Part shown: piece by piece, positions 62,521 through 64,000 of the stretch
Layout of the letters: each line of letters starts with the position of its first letter
Numbering within the stretch: the stretch's first letter is position 1
From: Anaerolineales bacterium
GTDB lineage: Bacteria; Chloroflexota; Anaerolineae; Anaerolineales; UBA4823
Direction of reading: 5' to 3'
NCBI GenBank assembly: GCA_016935755.1
Contig: JAFGQI010000093.1
Location: 29,005-93,004, forward strand
Length of the DNA: 64,000 bases
Translations under genes and position numbers: made by a program
The notes under the pieces: generated by a model
What the model saw: the letters and a program-made list of their open reading frames with translations, nothing else
Databases searched by the model: none
What the model was told of the DNA's origin: nothing

Positions 62521-63518
62521 GCATATCTGCTGTATCCAGTCGGGAATTCTATGTGGGGGTGGATGTGGGAGGCAGTAAAGTCGCTGTACTGGTCAGCGAT
62601 GATCAGGGAAGAGAACAAGGTCGCTACGTGGCCCCAACCCGCCTCGATAGCTCAAGAGGCACCCTGGAGGGCATTGTAGACGCAATCCATACAGCATTGC
62701 GTGTGGCCCAGGCTGACCTGGAAGATGTAGCTGCCATAGGACTAGGCATACCAGGGCGAGTGGAGCCAGAAGAAGGCATTGTCCACCTGGCTGTGAACCT
62801 GAGTTGGCAGAATATGCCGGTTGGACAGATCTTGCAGGAAGCATTGGGAACACCATGCTGGTTAGAAAATGATGTCCGCGCAGCAGCCCTCGGCTTGCAG
62901 CGACACCCACTCTACGCTCAGGTGCAGAATCTGGCATATATCAGTATTGGCACAGGCATATCGGCAGGTCTAATTTTAAATGGGCGATTGTACCGTGGCG
63001 CACATGGCATGGCAGGTGAAATTGGCCATATGATGATGCTGCGTGATGGCCCGCGCTGCCAGTGTGGGTCGAGGGGCTGCCTCGAAGCCCTGGCATCCGG
63101 TCCAGCAATTGCCCGCCGCGGCGAGGCGATCCTCCAAACCGGGGTCAAAACCATCTTGAGTGAATGGAAACCGGTCACCACCCGCAGTGTGTTCCAGGCA
63201 GCTGAGGCTGGCGATGCCATCGCCCAGGCAATTCTGCAAGAAGTAGGGCGCTACCTGGGTCAGGCTCTGCAGCAGATGGTTATGGCCTATGATGTCGAGC
63301 ACATTGTACTGGGTGGTGGGGTTGCAAGCGCTGGAGCCTCTCTCTTGGATTATGTGCTGACAGATATTAAACACCAACGCGAAGCCTCATCCCTGGCGAA
63401 AGAAATGCTGCAGCCCGAAATGTTCCATATGCAGCCCCAGAATTACGAAGCCGGCCTATGGGGTGCAGTAGTTTTAGCCGAAAACGGCTTGCATACCATG
63501 CAGCCCCTGACAATTTAG
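62517..63518 (+). CDS. ROK family sugar kinase (glucokinase-like)
   Basis: 333 residues; ATG 62517 with CGGAG upstream. The ATP site FYVGVDVGGSKVAVLVSD, the catalytic aspartate in WLENDVRAAALGL and the zinc site GHMMMLRDGPRCQCGSRGC are all intact, and SGPAIARRGEAIL fits kinases rather than repressors. It lacks a DNA-binding domain in its own frame. It probably phosphorylates glucose released from imported cello-oligosaccharides, given the CelR-like operators upstream and the transporter gene downstream (inference). It may descend from a ROK repressor whose DNA-binding part decayed (62296-62520). Confidence 0.88.
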   Translation: MSISAVSSREFYVGVDVGGSKVAVLVSDDQGREQGRYVAPTRLDSSRGTLEGIVDAIHTALRVAQADLEDVAAIGLGIPGRVEPEEGIVHLAVNLSWQNMPVGQILQEALGTPCWLENDVRAAALGLQRHPLYAQVQNLAYISIGTGISAGLILNGRLYRGAHGMAGEIGHMMMLRDGPRCQCGSRGCLEALASGPAIARRGEAILQTGVKTILSEWKPVTTRSVFQAAEAGDAIAQAILQEVGRYLGQALQQMVMAYDVEHIVLGGGVASAGASLLDYVLTDIKHQREASSLAKEMLQPEMFHMQPQNYEAGLWGAVVLAENGLHTMQPLTI

Positions 63519-63676
63519 AGGAGAAGGAAGGAGGAAGAAATCGACAGAAGAAGAGAATCATATCCAGAGAAAAAGCCCCAGGGTCGCCTGTTGAGGCGGT
63601 CCGGTCGAGCAATAAGGTCGACCAATTTAAACAGATACGTTTATCCAGATAATCAGATTTGAGAAGGAGACAAGAC

Positions 63677-64000
63677 ATGCGTAAGAATCTATTTTCACTC
63701 GTCAGCATCCTGATCATGCTCAGCATGCTGCTGGCGTCGTGCGCGACCGTCGCCACCGAAGCGCCGCCCACCGAAAAACCGGCGGTAGAAGTACCGGCGA
63801 CAGAAGCGCCCGTAGTGGAGCCCACGGAAGTACCGCCTACTGAAGTGCCGCCCACAGAAGCACCGGATGACCCGAATGCCCTGCCGCGCAACAAGACCCT
63901 GTACTTCAATGGTCAGCAGTGGGGTTCGGTTGTCTGCTGGAACCCCTACTCATCCAGCTGCAACAATGCCATGGCGATCTCCCAGCAGGATAGCTCCCGC
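63677..64000 (+). CDS. ABC transporter substrate-binding lipoprotein, 5' part
   Basis: 108 residues seen; the frame runs off the window. ATG 63677 follows AGAAGGAGA. The signal peptide ends in the lipobox MLLASC, followed by a long threonine/proline/glutamate linker (EPTEVPPTEVPPTEAP). The mature start LPRNKTLYFNGQQWGSVVCW resembles family 5 (oligopeptide type) binding proteins, some of which bind cello-oligosaccharides in thermophiles. It is in the same direction as the ROK kinase gene, 158 bases downstream, and probably under the same CelR-like control. Confidence 0.8.
   Translation, partial: MRKNLFSLVSILIMLSMLLASCATVATEAPPTEKPAVEVPATEAPVVEPTEVPPTEVPPTEAPDDPNALPRNKTLYFNGQQWGSVVCWNPYSSSCNNAMAISQQDSSR

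Noticed and set aside
1..64000. tRNA, rRNA, CRISPR arrays, transposases, integrases or phage genes
   Set aside because: None was recognised on reading both strands; a tRNA scan or repeat finder was not available.

Overview
The window reads as chromosomal DNA of a Chloroflexota bacterium, most probably of the Anaerolineae type. The grounds are a SARP/BTAD regulator with many fused domains, a multi-GAF histidine kinase, a topoisomerase I with an N-terminal zinc ribbon, secreted proteins carrying short LPL/LPF tracts, a trace of anaerobic ferredoxin chemistry (tungsten aldehyde oxidoreductase), and several genes that look leaderless. No rRNA, tRNA, CRISPR array, prophage or insertion sequence was recognised. 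This assignment comes from reading alone; no database search was run.

Layout. 1-11334: a secreted cohesin protein (cut by the window edge), a 1416-residue secreted propeller/cohesin/dockerin protein, an astacin-type metallopeptidase, and a divergent 1644-residue SARP-type regulator. 11386-18073: single genes and small units (LysM protein, histidine phosphatase, adenosine deaminase, CDF metal exporter, YihY membrane protein, two-gene ABC exporter). 18110-20176: a secreted protein with three tandem carbohydrate-binding-like domains. 20390-33150: a long minus-strand run headed by an Lrp regulator, with three class III aminotransferases, a CoA-acylating semialdehyde dehydrogenase, two Na+/solute symporters, a carboxynorspermidine-dehydrogenase-like enzyme and an aldehyde:ferredoxin oxidoreductase. 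I read it as diamine/polyamine and omega-amino-acid catabolism. 33272-35400: an M20 hydrolase and a Crp-family regulator.

35426-43361: a ROK repressor followed by a sugar ABC transporter (binding protein plus two permeases), then a second permease pair in which the first permease is fused behind a GT-C-type membrane glycosyltransferase. No ATPase gene is present. 43489-47249: four genes for what looks like activation and transfer of a lipid head group (CDP-alcohol transferase, LpxL-like acyltransferase, GHMP kinase, nucleotidyltransferase); the first two diverge from the last two over a shared, nearly symmetrical promoter region. 47309-48940: dGTPase-like protein and GreA. 49043-57538: a minus-strand housekeeping run (ffh, rpsP, khpA, rimM, dprA, GDP-mannose pyrophosphorylase, topA) and an unknown membrane protein. 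57697-62015: DegV protein and a four-GAF sensor kinase.

62029-64000: a cello-oligosaccharide-type locus. A consensus promoter is overlapped by a CelR/CebR-like operator (13 of 14 bases) and followed by a perfect copy of the same 14-base palindrome. Then come the remnant of a ROK-type DNA-binding domain, a ROK sugar kinase and the start of a binding lipoprotein that runs off the window.

Many start codons were moved downstream from the longest reading frame. In several cases the longer frame begins inside a Shine-Dalgarno sequence, inside a promoter element, or inside a neighbouring gene; each case is stated in its entry.
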